From contig NC_051067.1 of the NCBI RefSeq assembly GCF_004664715.2, forward strand, positions 68,528,982 through 68,592,981: a stretch of DNA of 64,000 nucleotides, read 5' to 3'. Of the stretch, positions 1-11,339 are shown piece after piece (positions within the stretch are counted from its first letter, which is position 1; the number at the start of each line of letters is the position of its first letter). The stretch comes from Peromyscus leucopus (Eukaryota; Chordata; Mammalia; Rodentia; Cricetidae). The translations under genes and the position numbers were made by a program. A model generated the notes under the pieces. That model did not search any database. It was given only the letters and a program-made list of their open reading frames with translations, and had not been told where the DNA came from.

Positions 1-349
1 TTATTTTCTTCCCTAATTATACTGTCTAGGAAGAATATCATGGATATCTGGCCTCCACTGCAGATGCAATGCCCACTTCTTGGTTACTCATTTCAACTTT
101 AGCTTTTTTTTGTGCCAGTCCCACACAAAATTTGAATTCTCCTTTGTTCAAATTTTTCTTTATATCTGTTTTGTGTCTCAAGCCCAGACTTTCTCACCTC
201 AAGCCTACAAGTCTGTTGAGCTCCAATTGTCAAATCTCCAAACATCTAGGCCTTTAAAAAGCTAAAGGAAAAATTGTTAAGGGAAAAGCAAGATGGTAAA
301 TCAAGGAAGAAAGACCAGACATATCTTTCTTTGTTACAATAGAAGACCA

Positions 350-353
<4 letters not shown>

Positions 354-387
<34 letters not shown>

Positions 388-388
388 T
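354..388. repeat. (TAA)n microsatellite
   Basis: About 11 uninterrupted TAA units. Confidence 0.97.
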
Positions 389-949
389 TCTTTATTGTTC
401 ACCAGGATCTTCTTTTACTCCCTGAAGCCTTTGATGCTGAATTCTGTGCAGTTTTACAATAATAAGGCGAGTCAAGACTCGCTCTGCTCTCTCTTCCCTT
501 GGTTTTACCTCTGCATGCTTGCCAGAGAACACATGGTAAAGGGTGAGTAGAAAGAAAATGTCAAGGATTACACATCACCAAGATTTCATTTTAGCACTTG
601 ACATATTCCATCGCTGATGTATTTATGTGCTTAGACCCTGAGCCTACAATGCTAGGTCTTCCATATGTCACACGGAGGGGTGAGCGTTTTAGGCATTTGT
701 TAAATAACAAAATCAGCATGATCCTAATTGCACATTTCCAAATACAATTGCATATTTTGTTTATTAAAAACCGTGTTTCCTGAACTGACCTTCTAGATGA
801 GAAGGGTTTGTCTTTTTTGTGTGTTGCTTCCAACTCTTTCATAGCACACTGCTCTTTCTTCATATATTAATTTCTAAGTCTTTCCCTCTACAGTTCTCCA
901 GAGGCCTTTAGTCATCTGACTTCTAAACACAATAGCAAAACCCAATGAT

Positions 950-1235
950 GGGTTGGGGAGGTGGCTCCATGCATAATGTGCTTGTCGTGCAAGCATGAGA
1001 AGACATGTTTAAAGTCCCAGCAACTGTGTAAAAAGCCGGGTGTGACAGTATACACCTCTAACTCCATTGTTGGGAGATAGAGATAAGAGCATCCCAGGAG
1101 TTCAGTGGTCAGCCAGTCTCACCAGACAGGAAGTGCCAGAATAGAAGAGGAATACATCTAACATTGACTTCTGGCCTCTACTTGTACATGTGTGAGTAAA
1201 TACACATATATGCACATATACACATATACCATTTA
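950..1235 (+). repeat. B4-type SINE
   Basis: A tRNA-like head 'ggggaggtggctccatgcataatg' is followed by a B1-like middle ('gccgggtgtgacagtatacacctctaac') and a tail rich in CA and TA repeats. This tRNA plus B1 layout is the B4 family. Old and diverged. Confidence 0.72.
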
Positions 1236-1239
1236 CTAC

Positions 1240-2990
1240 ATCACATACACACCCACAACTGGGATAGGACAAAGATGAATATATTGTTTCCCATGGAAAG
1301 GGAGCTTTGGAAACAGGGCAAAAGGAAAAGTACAATTAGACAAATCTAGAACTGGAAATTTTGCTTAGCTAAAGAAGTCTTTCAATGTGGTGACTTGAAG
1401 TGGAATTGGGTAAGAATCATGACTTAATAACTCAGGCTTGATAGAAGAGGAAGTTGAAGATTCAGAATACCTTATGGTACACACCCATGAGTAGTCTATG
1501 AAGAGTAAAGCAATGATAACGAAATGAATGTTTTTTGTTTCAGTTTCTAGGCTGAGGGTTGGGGTTAATAATTTGATTATTTTCTTTTTCTACTTCTTCT
1601 ACATTTTTTGCATAATTATAGTATCTAAAACCAGGACACCTTTTCTGACATCCTCATCATGCACAGAGAAATGATGATTTCTTTCTGATGATGGGTGTTT
1701 TCCAGTATGAAGTTCCCCCAAACACTCATCTTTATTGTTGACTTTCTGTGTTGTCCAACTTTATCTAGTGTGTAAAGCAATCTCACATTACTGCCACATT
1801 TACTATGTCACATGCGGCTGCCATCTAAAGGTTAGCACACACTATCTCCATGGAGGAATTTCCAGACATTTCATTTCACACTTTGGAGAAGTGGTCCAGT
1901 ATGGAAGTAAGCAATCCATATCCTGTATTGTGATTGTTAAGAAGAAAAAAAATACCTTACATAAGTTAGGAAGAGAGCGGCTTCTGCAGGACTCTCACTC
2001 TCTCTCATAAACATTCTTCAAAGATTTAAGGCAATTAGAGGTTTTCATTAGTTTATCTTTTCATCTCTTGGCTACTTTTGAACAAACACTTATGCTATTT
2101 TTTTAAATCATTTTTATTATTCATTCCTAAAGCAGTTCTGGAATCTGGATTGGGAGGGGAACTGCAACCTCTGTGGTTCTACAGATTGTGAAATAAAAAG
2201 GTCAAATTATCTCCCTCTAAACATCAAATCACACATTACATTTTAGAAATGTTGGCATCAAAAGAGACCTTCTGTGAGGCTATGTGTGATCTTTATGAGG
2301 TAATGCATTGCTGTGGCTGAATATATAGGTCTAGTAGGGTTAAGACCTTACCTTGAGTCTCAACTGCTATGGGATGTGAATTTAGTGAACTAACTCACTT
2401 GATTCTGTTTTGAACTTTGAAAATAAGATTTAAAGATTACCTATTTCTTTGGCTATTGTGAGAATTCATGTGAACAAATGCATGCCTGAGTCTTGTGCCT
2501 AGTATGTAACAGAAGCCTGACCAAAGCATTAGCATTGATTACATTTTAAGTAGTTCTATTTTTAAAAATGAAAATGACCTTTGATTATAAAAATGATGTA
2601 TCACCATTGTTTTAAGCATCAATATATAATTGAATAAAAATAATTTTTTTAAAAGTACAGTTTCTACCCTGGGCAGCAACCATGGCCTGATCAGAAAGGT
2701 ACCCAGTATCTTTTTCAACATTTTATGAGGTAAACCACTTCACATATTCTTTTGTACACTAACCATTAGGCAAATGTCTTTCCATATTGATTTTTTCATA
2801 TTTGTAGCAAAAGTCAACAAACTTTTTTCCTGTAAAGATCTAGGCAGGATATATTTTTCTTTAGCTTTGAAAGTAGCATGTAGTCTATGTTGTATTGTTT
2901 TCTTATTATTGTTTTATACTTTAAATATATGTAAAGACAGTGTTTACCTAGGAAGATATTAAAAAGTAGGCTGCAGCCAATATTTGATCT
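1240..2990. other. No gene or recognised repeat
   Basis: AT-rich sequence with short frames only. The 91-residue frame at 1735-2010 has no domain or codon signal; nothing else recognised. Confidence 0.5.
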
Positions 2991-2999
2991 GTATCTTGA

Positions 3000-3116
3000 A
3001 AATATTGTTTTGAGACTGAATTTTGCTGTTTAGGTCAAGCTGAACTCACACTCACTATGTAGTCTAGGATAATATCAAAATCATAGATCTCCTGCCTCAA
3101 CTTCTGTGCCTGGCCT
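3000..3116 (-). repeat. Old B1 fragment
   Basis: A degraded reverse B1: 'ttttgagactgaatttt', 'ctatgtagtctagg', 'cctcaacttctgtgcctgg'. No target duplication visible. Confidence 0.6.
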
Positions 3117-3784
3117 TGATTTTTCTAAGTGATGGCATTTATAAATGTATTGTGCTTATTAAATTTTTCACATTTATTGCTATGGTAAGAAATCTAGGCT
3201 GAAATTCCTATATAAAATTTTTCAGGATAGTTCGTTTTTCCGTAGAGAAATTTTTAGATGTGGAATTGCTTGTCTGTTTTTTTTTTTTTTCATGTACACT
3301 GAAAATATCTTTTAAGCCAAATACAATATGTTAAGTCAGAAGTGTAACTCTGCCATATAAATTACTAGCTTCTGTTCATGACCTATAGCTACTGGAGAAT
3401 GCATCTAGAAACCCCTCAGCTCATGATCAGGAAGGACAGTACAAGGTAGTACCATGGGACCAACTGTCTACTGCTTTCACATCATGTGCTGTAGAGTTAT
3501 TTGGGACCTTTGAAACACTCAGTTCTCAATAGCTGTGGTTTTCTTAAGAAAATATTTTCCTATTTAGTTCCAATTATATCAGAGTTTATGAAAGATTAGC
3601 TAAAGTCAGACTGCTTCCTTCCTTAAGGATTAATATCCTTGCTTTGAACTATTATGAACATTTTTCTCCATTGATATCAACTCTTGGTCTGCAGTTGTGG
3701 GATCCCTATTGTTTATTTGTTTTGACCTTATTTTTTTCCTGGGTTATATAACTATGAACTGTGGATACAGTAATCTAGAAGGTC

Positions 3785-4082
3785 TCAGGGCCTGGGAAGA
3801 TGGCTTGGTAGAGAAAGTGCTTTTTGCGTAAGCTTGAAGACCTGAATTTGATACCCAGAACTCACATAAAAAGTTGGTGATGCTGCACACATATGGTATC
3901 CCAGTACTTGGAAGATGTAGACAAAAGGTTGCTTGGGCTTGGTGGCCAGTCAGTCTAACCAACCAGTAGCTTTAGGTCCAGTGAGAGATCCTGTCTCAAA
4001 AGTAAAGTGGAAAACAATTGAGAAAGACACAGTGTGACCTCTGGCCTCCAAGCACATTCTCACAGATGTATATACAGCCTCC

Positions 4083-4134
<52 letters not shown>
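3785..4134 (+). repeat. B4-type SINE ending in a (CA)n tract
   Basis: Head 'cctgggaagatggcttggtagag', middle 'ggtatcccagtacttgg', then 'gacctctggcctcc' and a (CA)25 tail at 4085-4134. Short frames of repeated Cys-Val or Thr-His over the tail are microsatellite shadows. Confidence 0.78.
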
Positions 4135-4135
<1 letters not shown>

Positions 4136-4373
4136 CCATCTCAGTCACCTTCTTAGTTCTAGTAGGAGCAGACAGGAGTGCCATTGTAATACACTCTAGT
4201 AATGACCTTGAACTTTTCAGAATTCGAGATGTTCTTTGTATAGCAACCACATTTAAACACATATGAGCTTTAACACTGCAAAAACTCAGTACTTGGCCGG
4301 GCGGTGGTGGCGCACACCTTTAATCCCAACACTCGGGAGGCAGAGGCAGGCGGATCTCTGTGAGTTCGAGGCC

Positions 4374-4722
4374 TGCTGTGGGACAGTCTATATGTCAAAT
4401 TGCCAGGCAGGAAGTAGGTGGGGCAAGGAGAGAGGGGAATGCTGGGAAGGAGAAGGCTGAGGCGGGGAGACACTGCAGCCGCCGCCATGACCAGCAGCAT
4501 GTGAAGACGCCGGTAAGCCACCAGCCACGTGGCAAGGTATAGATTTATGGAAATGGATTAATTTAAGCTAAAAGAACAGTTAGCAAGAAGCCTGCCACGG
4601 CCATACAGTTTGTAAGCAATATAAGTCTCTGTGTTTACTTGGTTGGGTCTGAGCGGCTGTGGGACTGGCGGGTGACAAAGATTTGTCCTGACTGTGGGCA
4701 AGGCAGAAAAACTCTAGCTACA
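4374..4722 (+). mobile_element. Solo LTR (mys/MYSERV-related) inside a B1
   Basis: The LTR is 349 bp, starts tgctgtggg and ends gctaca (TG...CA), and is flanked by a perfect 6-bp target duplication, gaggcc, at 4368-4373 and 4723-4728. It is clearly related to the LTR at 8742-9129: the two share the block around 'cacgtggcaaggtatagat' and the whole 3' half. It lacks about 40 bases of the U3 region present in that copy, including a reversed CCAAT-like box and an AT-rich stretch. Solo LTRs arise by recombination between the two LTRs of a provirus. Confidence 0.92.
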
Positions 4723-4773
4723 GAGGCCAGCTTGGTCTCCAAAGTGAGTTCTAGGAAAGGCGCAAAGCTACAC

Positions 4774-5114
4774 TGCTGTGGATATCACTCTATGTAAATA
4801 AAACACTGATGGCCAATGACCAGGCAGGAGGTAGGTGGGACAAGGAGAGAGGAGAATTCTGGGAAGCGGAAGGCTGGGAGAGACACTGCAGCCACCGCCA
4901 GGAGAAGAGCATGTAGAGACGCCGGTAAGCCACCAGCCACGTGGCAAGGTATAGATTTATAGAAATGGGTTAAATTAAGATAAAAGAGCAGTTAGCAAGA
5001 AGCCTGCCACGGCCATACAGTTTATAAGTGATATAAGCGTCTGAGTGATTATTTTATAAGTGGATTGTGGGACTGCGGGGCTTGGGGAACCTGGAGAGAA
5101 GCCCTCCAGCAACA
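4774..5114 (+). repeat. 5' LTR of the mys-like element
   Basis: It starts tgctgtgg and ends gcaaca, 341 bp. An AATAAA lies near its left end (4797-4802), and the right part shares the conserved 'cacggccatacagttt' block with the other LTRs in the window. It differs from the 3' LTR at three positions. Confidence 0.95.
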
Positions 5115-5116
5115 AA

Positions 5117-5128
5117 TGGCGCCCAACG
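5117..5128 (+). other. Primer-binding site matching tRNA-Lys
   Basis: TGGCGCCCAACG lies two bases after the 5' LTR. It is complementary to the 3' end of tRNA-Lys (the 1,2 type used by several betaretroviruses) for twelve bases; downstream bases diverge. This is the expected position of the minus-strand primer site. Confidence 0.85.
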
Positions 5129-5366
5129 GCTCGAGTTTCCACCTTAAACCTGAGAATATTTAATAACCAATTCTAAACAGAGCCAAAACCAGGTTCCTGC
5201 TTCTTGTCTCATACGGACAGCTAGATGCGGCAAAACGCAAGTTTGAACACTGGCGGGTTCCTGGTGGGTTCCTGGCGGGTGTGTTTGACTGGCAGTATGG
5301 AGGAAATGAGGCATCTACCAGCGGCAAATTAAGCTGTATGGTAGATTTAGTCTTTACTAGTATTTA

Positions 5367-5389
5367 AAAAAAAAAAAAAAAAAAAAAAA
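5367..5389. repeat. Poly-A run inside the mys-like element
   Basis: About 23 A in a row, 250 bases after the primer-binding site. It is not at an element end, so it may be an internal A tract of the family or a relic of a retrocopied tail. Confidence 0.95.
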
Positions 5390-7269
5390 GAGGTTTCTGG
5401 GCTACACGCTGCTTTGATAAAAGCTTAGACCCACTATTTCTGAGACTTGATGACTCCCAGAGCTGGCGAAAACGTACCACTGCCATGTTGGGAAGCTGAA
5501 GTGGGCGGAGCCAGCAGCCACAGCGCCGTTTCAGGCTTACAATGGTACAGTTTAAAGCAATAGGCTCAAGGCTCAAGGTAATATAAAAAATAAGCCACGT
5601 AACGATGGCTACCACACAGAGAATCTGGATTATGTTGTCTTTGATATTCGTAACTGAAGAAAAACATTTGATTACAAAAGCTGTTGAGTTATGCCAAAAT
5701 GTATATTTTAAAAGTACCTTGACTTCAAAATTTGGATATAAGGATATGTTACTTTGGAAAAGAAGTTCTGCTTTTGTCTCCACAGAAAGCCAGAGGCTGT
5801 GGATTTGTTCCAGATTAAGATACATCAGGTTTCACCAGCCAAGACCCCCTGAAAGGACTCCGATGACACCATGGCCCAGATGATCCAACATCCAGACTGG
5901 TTTCAAGGCAACTGGTTCACACAATACAGCCTCACGGACTACCCCATAGGTCTAAAATTTTCTTTGTATCCCCATAAGATACAGTGCCCGCCTCCAGCAG
6001 GAAGTAGTAAGAGATGCTACGCCCAAATTCCCAAATATACCAAGCTGGCTTTAGAGGTGGAATTGGCTCACTCCCCCTCTAAACCCAGACATATTGCTTT
6101 AAAAAAAAAATGGTTAAAAGATTCTTGTGTCCCAAATCAGAAGAGCCCTCTGGTGTGGGACAGAGAAAAACCAATATTTTTATTTAAAACAGGTTGATTA
6201 TAAATGTGATCTCTTTCTAAAAAAGAAAAGGGGATATGATATATAGGAGGATATGGAGATGATAAGATAAAAGGGTAGATTAATGAACCTACTTTTAAAG
6301 AATAACTTGTTTAAAATGTTTTACATTGGTATAGATTTTAGTTTATGTTTAAAATGTTTTACATTGGTATAAATTTTGGTTCATTGATACAAACTTGAAG
6401 TTAATTTTGCTATACTCTCTCTATATATGTATATATTTCTATTCTTGTTTGAGGTGTTGTGTTTATATAACTCATTTAAAATTGTAATGGATAATTAAAA
6501 AATAGATTAATAATTAGTCATCTATGATAATCATATCTGTAGCCATGTTAGTTAAGTCTTCTAGGTATACATAGATATATTTCAGATAGATAGGTAATCT
6601 TCAAACACTTCATAGACCTGGAGAATATGGCATTTAAATAACTTAAAATTCTGTTGATGTGAGACACAATTGCTCCTGGCTGCACCAATTGATCCCGAGA
6701 GAATGTTGGGCTTCTAAGACATTTCCATTTGGAAGTTTGTCTTTTTGGCACAAAATGGCCTACTGGGCAAAGAACTGCCCTTGCCTTGATGGCTGACAGT
6801 ACAAATGCAATGCTGTCCTTTCTGGACAAGCGGGACACAAGGAAAGCGACCACTGTACTCTGCCAAGACAGGGTAAGATGGTCTCTTAAAATTCCTGCTT
6901 CTAAAAATGGTCTGTCAGATACTCTAGGCCTGTAGCCAATTTGAATGCACCAACAATGCTGAGAAACATTAGGTGACTGTCCAGGCTGCCAGCTGTCTTG
7001 GTCTACTCTTGCAAGATTCCCGAAAGTTGCTTGCATCCATCTACCATTTCTCAGGTACCATTATGTTCCTTCTCAGGTCTTTGATGTGGTTGAAGACTAG
7101 ATAGTCGTAATTTCCTCAGTTATGATAAAAAATAAGTTAGCTATAAAACCTTAAACTCACAAATATAAGATAGATAGGACATCTTCTTTAATATTGTAAC
7201 TATAATTCTTGCTTGGTAATTGTTTTGTTATATGTAATTTTACCATGTTAAAGTTAAACCTTCCTTTTT

Positions 7270-7291
7270 AAAAAAAAGAAGAAAGGGAAAG
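7270..7291 (+). other. Polypurine tract before the 3' LTR
   Basis: An unbroken run of 22 purines ends exactly at the base before the TG of the 3' LTR. This is the standard plus-strand primer of retroelements and supports the LTR boundary. Confidence 0.9.
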
Positions 7292-7632
7292 TGCTGTGGA
7301 TATCACTCTATGTAAATAAAACACTGATGGCCAATGACCAGGCAGGAGGTAGGTGGGACAAGGAGAGAGGAGAATTCTGGGAAGCGGAAGGCTGGGAGAG
7401 ACACTGCAGCCACCGCCAGGAGAAGAGCATGTAAAGACGCCGGGAAGCCACCAGCCACGTGGCAAGGTATAGATTTATAGAAATGGGTTAATTTAAGATA
7501 AAAGAGCAGTTAGCAAGAAGCCTGCCACGGCCATACAGTTTATAAGTGATATAAGCGTCTGAGTGATTATTTTATAAGTGGATTGTGGGACTGCGGGGCT
7601 TGGGGAACCTGGAGAGAAGCCCTCCAGCAACA
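7292..7632 (+). repeat. 3' LTR of the mys-like element
   Basis: It is 341 bp, TG...CA, and differs from the 5' LTR at three positions. It is followed at once by the second copy of the ctacac target duplication and then the tail of the host B1. Confidence 0.95.
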
Positions 7633-8013
7633 CTACACAGAGAAACCCTGTCTCGAAAAAAACCAAAAAAAACCAGAAAACAAAAAACAAACAAACAAAC
7701 AAAAAAACCAACTCAGTATTTGTGTGTTTTACATTCTGGGAGGTCTAAACTGATTTGGAGGCACCAATTATAGCCCTGCTACTTCCAAATGGATGTAAAG
7801 CTAATTTTATAGATGGAAAGAAATCCTAGACTGATATGGAAGGAGTAGGAAAGTAAGAATATAGACTGACCCTTTAAACAAACTCCCATCAATAGTGGTT
7901 CTCAATCCTAAGTACCAGAGTATGAATTTTCTACTTAAGAGTTAAATAAATTAGAAAGAAAAAGCAAATTGGAGCATTTCGTTGTAAAGGGAGATATTTA
8001 TGAATCCTATTTA

Positions 8014-8203
8014 TGCTGAGTGGTGGTGGTACATGCCTTTAATTCCAATACTCAGGAGGCAGAGGGAGGCGGATCTCTGTGAGTTCAAGGCCAGCCCAGG
8101 CTACAGAGTGAGTTCCAGGAAAGGTGCAAAGCTACACAGAGAAAGCCTGTCTTGAAAAACCAAAAAATAAAAATAAATAAATAAACAAAAAGCAAAAAAA
8201 AAA
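8014..8203 (+). repeat. B1 SINE
   Basis: A B1 in + orientation starting gctgagtggtggtgg with an A-rich tail after 8155. It has more mismatches than the B1 copies at 4295 and 10957, including 'aattccaatactcagg' in the B-box region. Imperfect flanks (aatcctattt / attcttattt) may be its target duplication. Confidence 0.88.
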
Positions 8204-8741
8204 ATTCTTATTTAAGAACATTTTCAAAGCATCCATACCTTTGAAAACTCTGGTTATTTTGGTTTAGTGTAGTGAATTCTTGGTGTCAATAGCTGTCCAT
8301 GTTCTGTGTACAGAGTCCCATTTATGTCAGTCAGTAGAGCTAAAGCTTTCAAAAGGTTTTAAAAATCCTGCCCTGGGCATATTGTTATAACTGAATACAT
8401 CAGCCCTCATTTCAAGGAGACAAAGTGAGGTCTGGACTTAAACAGATGGATTATGTAGGAGCCTTGATGGTGATGAAGCCAGACCTCCTTCCTATGATTG
8501 ATTTGTGGTTTTGAGACTATATTTCATCACTGAAAAGTAAGTCAAATGCCATACGTATATCTCTTTAGGGCCAGAACTGATTCTTAGTCACTCCAACTCT
8601 TTATTGCTATAATCATCATTTTATAGGGGGTTTGACTTCAGGTTTTTCTTTAAATTGTATCAGGTAATATAAATCTTTAAATCTTTATTTTTAAATTTTA
8701 AATGTGTTTATTCATACTTGATATAATAAAGGAGCATGTAA

Positions 8742-9129
8742 TGCTGTGGGATGGTCTGTATGTCAAATTGCTCTGATTGGTCAATAAATAAAACACTGAT
8801 TGGCCAGTGGCTAGGCAGGAAGTATAAGCAGGACTAACAGAGAGGAGAAAAGAAAGAACAAGAAGGCAGAAGGAGTCATTGCCAGCCGCCACCATGACAA
8901 GAAGTATGTGAAGACACTGGTAAGCCACGAGCCACATGGCAAGGTATAGATTTATGGAAATGGATTAATTTAAGCTATAAGAACAGTTAGCAAGAAGCCT
9001 GCCATGGCCATACAGTTTGTGAGCAATATAAGTCTCTGTGTTTACTTGGTTGGGTCTGAGCGGCTGTGGGACTGGTGGGTGACAAAGATTTGTCCTGACT
9101 GTGGGCAAGGCAGGAAAACTCTAGCTACA
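8742..9129 (+). mobile_element. Solo LTR (mys/MYSERV-related)
   Basis: The LTR is 388 bp, starts tgctgtggg and ends gctaca, with a perfect 6-bp duplication atgtaa at 8736-8741 and 9130-9135. It is the fuller version of the LTR at 4374-4722: it keeps the U3 segment with 'gattggtcaataaataaa', a reversed CCAAT motif next to an AT-rich box. A short open frame on the minus strand over its left part is a shadow of this LTR. Confidence 0.92.
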
Positions 9130-9169
9130 ATGTAAGTTAAAAGTTATTCATAATCCCCAACTTGGGAAT

Positions 9170-9440
9170 TATTTTTGATATGTTATTTATTCTTTGAGAA
9201 TGTCATACATACATACAATGCATTTCAGTAATATTACCCCCTCACTCTCCACCTCAACTCATCTCAAACCCCACTATGTTTCTAGCAATTTCATATTCTA
9301 TTTTGGGGGAAGTTTTGGAAGATAAACAGCAGCTCATCATCTGCCCTATAATGGTACCTACAGATATGACCCCTGTAGCCAATGTTGTTTATATTCTTTA
9401 ACCCTTCAACATAGTTGCATGTAAATTCTAAAAATAGATT
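9170..9440 (-). repeat. L1/Lx 3'UTR remnant
   Basis: 'tctttgagaatgtcatacat', 'ccacctcaactcatctc' and 'cctacagatatgacccctg' follow the order of rodent L1 3' ends in reverse. Diverged and without clear ends. Confidence 0.5.
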
Positions 9441-9449
9441 ATTGTCGTT

Positions 9450-9825
9450 TGTATCTGGAATGTCTCTTCACAAGACCTGTATTTCAGGCATGCTCCTCAG
9501 CTTGTTGGAGCTCTTAGCAGATAGTGGAGACATTTAAAGGTGGTGCCTAGCAGGTTTGTGGTCATTTGGAGTGGGCCTTTGAGGGAACTGTTGGATTGTA
9601 ATCTCTTACTCTATTTCTATTTGTTTTCTGGCTTCCATAAACCCAGCAGTTTCCTGTACCATGAACTTCCCACATGACATATTTTTCCTTCACAGAAAAG
9701 CAAAGGACCAATCAGTCAGAGACTGGAACCTTCAAAGCTGTGATCCAGAGTGAACCTTTTCTCCTAAGAAGTTGATTGTCTTGGGTATTTTTCAGAGTAA
9801 TGGAAAACTGGCTAACAAAAGATTC
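9450..9825. repeat. Probable medium-reiterated rodent repeat
   Basis: The stretch from 'tctggaatgtctcttcacaag' to 'tggaaaactggctaacaaaa' looks like a known dispersed rodent unit by its overall wording, but I cannot name it with confidence. Confidence 0.35.
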
Positions 9826-10956
9826 AATCCATTAGTACATATTTTGGGATAGATAGGCATGCAGCTATTGAGAATTTATAATTTCCATTCATAAGGAATA
9901 ACACCATTTGCTATATGCCCAACACTCTGTGGAGACCTTGACAAACAGTAGATGTTCAGTAATTGTCACACAGATGAATGCAGCTCTAGTTGAGGTGTGA
10001 ATGTGTAATTTCAGCTCAAAAATGAGAGAAGACTGATATGATTGTCTTGTAAATTATTTAAAATATCTGAGTGAATATTTTGTAAATGTACTTTGCTTTT
10101 GGATGAGGTTTCTTCTTTATTTTCAAAATTATTTTTTTAATTTACACTAAAGCTTGAAAATAGTATATTTAATAAGGTACTGAGCATAATTTTTCAATAA
10201 TTCATACGTTGTGTAATGTTTAAATGAGATTACATATATCTATATCAAGTGTGTCTCATTTCTCCATGGTGACAGCATTCACCAGTTTTTCTTTTGACTT
10301 TATGAATTGAGTAGTGGATTATTGTCTATCGCCAGTGAAGCCACACCTTCCATTGAACATTCTGATTAAATATTAGAACTTCAAGATGGCAGAAAGGTTG
10401 GGATGTTGCAGTTATAAAGCTTAATAAGATTATCGAGCTATTTTTAGCTCCTTTAGTGGCCATTCTTTGAACATCTCTGATCTAACTTGGAACTATCAGG
10501 TGAAATCTTTTGAAATGTATTAACTGAGCAGACAACTGATTTCCACTAACCCCAAAGATAAGAATGTCATCAGGTAGCAATGGAGGCCTATAACAAGGAC
10601 TTTCCAAAATTTCTGGAACTTGCAGGTCTGATATTTTCAATGTATTTGAAAAGTGTCTTGATTACTTACCTTCTTTTTTAAAATAACTTCATGAAATTGC
10701 TACTTCATTAGAATATGGCATTTAGGGGAACTTGAGTCTATGATTCTGAGCCATCGTCATCCACCTTGGCTCCAGGATAAACCTTCTTTCATAGATACCA
10801 TGATATATTGGATTAAAAGTTCCTCCATCAAATTAGTCTATTACTTTCAAATTAAGTTTCACAGTTCTTGAATATGGTCAGGATGTTGCCAGATTCTTTC
10901 TTGGATGTCATGAGTGGTTTCTAGCTCAGTTCACTGTAGAGTCCTTGTTCCCATTT

Positions 10957-11137
10957 TTGTTGGTTTTTTTTTTTGTTTTGTTTTTGTTTTTGTTTTTTGA
11001 GACAGGGTTTCTCTGTGTAGCTTTGCGCCTTTCCTGGAACTCACTTGGTAGCCCAGGCTGGCCTGGAACTCACAAAGATCCGCCTGCCTCTGCCTCCCGA
11101 GTGCTGGGATTAAAGGCGTCCGCCACCACCGCCCGGC
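10957..11137 (-). repeat. B1 SINE with a 15-bp target duplication
   Basis: A reverse-oriented cricetid B1, beginning with a T-rich tail (tttttgtttt units) and ending ccgcccggc. The flanks tccttgttcccattt at 10942-10956 and 11138-11152 are identical, which fixes both borders and indicates insertion by L1 machinery. Confidence 0.95.
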
Positions 11138-11339
11138 TCCTTGTTCCCATTTGAAGCCTTTTGAGTAGTCTTTATTTACTGTCCACATTTCTAATCCCAT
11201 TCTAAATGTCCATCAGAAGGACCATTTAGGTTTCTTTCTAACACTCTGGAAGTTCCCTGCAGTACAGCTCCAAACTCCCATTTTCCTGCAAACCGATTTC
11301 GAGACCTACAAACCACATGGGAAGATTTAGCTACCATAG

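Larger units (their letters stand above)
5115..7291 (+). mobile_element. Internal region of the mys-like element, no recognisable pol
   Basis: This is 2,177 bp. It contains a 23-base A run near 5367, overlapping open frames at 5605-5883 and 5871-6197 on the + strand (92 and 108 residues) and a 162-residue frame on the minus strand at 6548-7036. None carries a motif I recognise, and the minus-strand frame is probably chance. The 5871-6197 frame begins with the ATG inside 'ccatggcccag' and is rich in Lys, Pro and Trp. A pyrimidine tract followed by cag near 5781-5786 could be a splice acceptor in front of it. The part from 6230 to 6560 is very AT-rich and contains a 25-base direct repeat (6309 and 6347, period 38). 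Confidence 0.7.
4774..7632 (+). mobile_element. Complete mys-like LTR retroelement, internally short
   Basis: The element is 2,859 bp with 341-bp LTRs at each end, flanked by a perfect 6-bp duplication, ctacac (4768-4773 and 7633-7638). The order is 5' LTR, primer-binding site, 2.2 kb internal region, polypurine tract, 3' LTR. The two LTRs differ at three positions by my reading (in the segments gtagagac/gtaaagac, ccggtaag/ccgggaag and gttaaatt/gttaattt), so the insertion is recent. Size, LTR length and target-site length fit the mys family of Peromyscus. The internal region is too short for gag-pro-pol and I see no protease, reverse transcriptase or integrase motif, so it must depend on enzymes from another element, presumably an ERVK-type relative. 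Confidence 0.93.
4295..7710 (+). repeat. B1 SINE split by two LTR-element insertions
   Basis: The B1 head is at 4295-4373, a middle piece at 4723-4773 and the tail with its A-rich end at 7633-7710. Joined, the pieces read as one ordinary cricetid B1 in + orientation. Its own target duplication is nearly perfect: actcagtactt at 4284-4294 and actcagtattt at 7711-7721, one mismatch. The two interruptions each carry their own 6-bp duplication of B1 sequence, so the B1 was there first. Confidence 0.93.

Noticed and set aside
5364..5825. 153-residue minus-strand open frame
   Set aside because: It is antisense inside the mys-like element and ends in a poly-Phe run made by the poly-A tract.
6548..7036. 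162-residue minus-strand open frame in the mys-like element
   Set aside because: It runs against the direction of the element, has no recognisable domain and ends in AT-rich sequence; chance is the simpler reading.
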